DNA of 64,000 nt, taken from contig JAAUZH010000007.1 of the NCBI GenBank assembly GCA_014804675.1, positions 1-64,000 on the forward strand, given 5' to 3'. The DNA comes from Lachnospiraceae bacterium. GTDB lineage: Bacteria; Bacillota; Clostridia; Lachnospirales; Lachnospiraceae. The translations under genes and the position numbers were made by a program. Shown here piece by piece: positions 63,011 to 64,000 of this stretch. A model generated the notes under the pieces. The model did no database searches, was not told where the DNA came from, and worked only from the letters and a program-made list of their open reading frames with translations. Within the stretch, counting starts at the first letter, position 1, and each line of letters begins with the position of its first letter.

Positions 63011-63872
63011 GTTTCTCCTCCAAAAAAGTTCCAAAAACTATCCGGTCCAGACCCACATAGTCTTTTTTTAACTGTACCTCACAAAATCCGGCTTCCTCTA
63101 AAAGCTTCGTCACCGCTTCTCCCTGATTATAACCGATTTCCAAAAACAACATTCCGCCCCGGTTTAAATAGCTCCCGGCTTCCCTTGCTATTTTCCTGTA
63201 AAAATCCAAACCATCCTTTCCCCCGTCCAAAGCAATCACAGGCTCATGATCTTTTACTTCTGCTGCCAGTGTCCCAACGATTTCTGTTTCTATATAGGGG
63301 GGATTGGATACGATGATATCAAATTTTTCCTGCTTTCCGCTGGCCTTATCCGGTTTAAATACCGAAAACAAATCGCTTTCCAAAAATTCCGCTTCCAGCT
63401 TCAGAGCTTTCGCATTCTGCCGGGCTGTCAAAAGCGCCTCTTTTGAAATATCCACTCCCATTCCTCTGCAGTCATTGGAATAGTGCAAAAGGCTTAGCAA
63501 AATACAGCCGGAGCCGGTACATATATCCAAAATGCTCATGCCGTCATGAAGATGGAGCATAACCTCCTCTACTAAAAGCTCTGTATCCTGTCTTGGTATT
63601 AAAACCTTATCATTTACCAGAAAGGAAAGTCCCATAAACTCCTGACTGCCTGTAATATGCTGCAATGGAATATGCTCTGCCCTTCTGACAATACAGTTTA
63701 CATAAGTTTCATTTTTCTCATGGGGTACCGGTTCCTCTCCATGAGCAAGCAAATCATTTCTGTTGGTGCCACAGACGAATTCCAGCAATATCCTGGCATC
63801 CAAGGCAGCCTCTTCCACACCTGCCTGCTCAAGAGAAGCTTTTCCCATTTCATATACTTCCTTATATGTCAT
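63003..63872 (-). CDS. prmC: release factor glutamine methyltransferase
   Basis: 289 residues. SAM-binding [16 protein letters not shown] and the catalytic VSNPPYIE motif. Methylates the Gln of the GGQ motif in RF1/RF2. Standard neighbour of prfA. Confidence 0.95.
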   Translation of the reverse strand: MTYKEVYEMGKASLEQAGVEEAALDARILLEFVCGTNRNDLLAHGEEPVPHEKNETYVNCIVRRAEHIPLQHITGSQEFMGLSFLVNDKVLIPRQDTELLVEEVMLHLHDGMSILDICTGSGCILLSLLHYSNDCRGMGVDISKEALLTARQNAKALKLEAEFLESDLFSVFKPDKASGKQEKFDIIVSNPPYIETEIVGTLAAEVKDHEPVIALDGGKDGLDFYRKIAREAGSYLNRGGMLFLEIGYNQGEAVTKLLEEAGFCEVQLKKDYVGLDRIVFGTFLEEKHV

Positions 63873-63875
63873 GGA

Positions 63876-64000
63876 TTACTCCTTTACTTCCTCTACTTCC
63901 TCCTGCTCATCAGCTTCCTTTAAGGCTTCCCTGACTTCTTCCGCACTGTCCACATCATAATCAAAGGCCTCTTTAAAGTATGCCTTCCAATCAAAGACTG
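63876..64000 (-). CDS. C-terminus of a DUF1385-like protein (partial)
   Basis: Last ~40 codons, running off the window edge: VFDWKAYFKEAFDYDVDSAE then an acidic Glu-rich tail and a stop 3 bp before prmC. In Firmicutes the gene ahead of prmC-prfA is commonly a DUF1385 putative metal-dependent enzyme. Assignment rests mainly on this order. Confidence 0.55.
   Translation of the reverse strand, partial: VFDWKAYFKEAFDYDVDSAEEVREALKEADEQEEVEEVKE

Overview
The window looks like a chromosome segment of a gut-type anaerobic Firmicute, most likely a Lachnospiraceae/Clostridia member. This rests on AT-rich DNA with strong AGGAGG ribosome sites, clostridial family types throughout (GHKL/LytTR regulators, LarBCE, a DUF1385-prmC-prfA block) and nitrogenase-type anaerobic metalloenzymes. 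Almost all genes lie on the minus strand. The only plus-strand genes are an Rrf2 regulator, one membrane protein and a MATE exporter.

Region 1 (about 0.4-17 kb) is the most unusual part. It is a nitrogenase-like gene set embedded in cysteine/sulfur metabolism. In transcription order (right to left) it runs: cystathionine gamma-synthase type enzyme, MalY-type lyase, cysK, a YezD-like small protein, nifB-like radical SAM, nifX-like, an internally deleted nifD-like 'mini' subunit, nifK-like, nifH-like, a divergent second cysK-like gene, full-length nifD-like, a second nifK-like, a second nifX-like with a Cys/Gly insert, remnants of an amino-acid ABC transporter, an atypical tRNA-Cys, and nifS. 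The large subunits keep P-cluster-type cysteines and the cofactor Cys, but by hand alignment lack the FeMo-cofactor His. The context points to a reductase acting on a sulfur compound rather than N2 (inference). Regulation looks layered: a CCTATC-N5-GATAGG operator at the cysK and LysR promoters next to an Rrf2/CymR-like gene, a Cys-codon leader peptide plus terminator ahead of cysK, and three copies of a leader element (CTGACYGGAC plus a terminator hairpin) inside the cluster.

Region 2 (17-20 kb) holds two duplicated DUF5104-like lipoproteins around a DUF362 protein, with a visible duplication scar. Region 3 (20-26 kb) is a larB-larE-larC-nikMN-nikQ-nikO operon: nickel uptake plus nickel-pincer cofactor synthesis. 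A long inverted repeat lies between larE and larC.

Region 4 (26-40 kb) is a defence island: a GmrSD-type DUF262/DUF1524 nuclease, the debris of a type I restriction system (hsdM, hsdS, hsdR, a recombinase) with an intact Fic gene and a three-gene DUF4160 cassette, a complete Wadjet operon (jetABCD), and a ParE/Phd-type toxin-antitoxin pair. A 62-bp promoter/operator repeat flanks Wadjet. One copy drives jetA and the other leads into a decayed XRE regulator gene.

Region 5 (40-46 kb) has uncharacterised coiled-coil/DUF6033-like proteins, a kinase-like protein and an AgrC/AgrA-type two-component system. Region 6 (46-56 kb) has an amidohydrolase, a C39-like peptidase, an ABC-2 exporter with a lipoprotein, and an OmpR/HK system with matching response-regulator boxes at its own promoter and ahead of the ABC operon. 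Region 7 (56-64 kb) has paralogous membrane proteins, LysR plus MATE, a broken acyltransferase, MarR plus an SRPBCC protein, and the housekeeping prfA, prmC and DUF1385 genes.

A recurring theme is genes with internal deletions or homopolymer frameshifts (mini-nifD, ABC transporter, HsdM/S/R, recombinase, acyltransferase, XRE).
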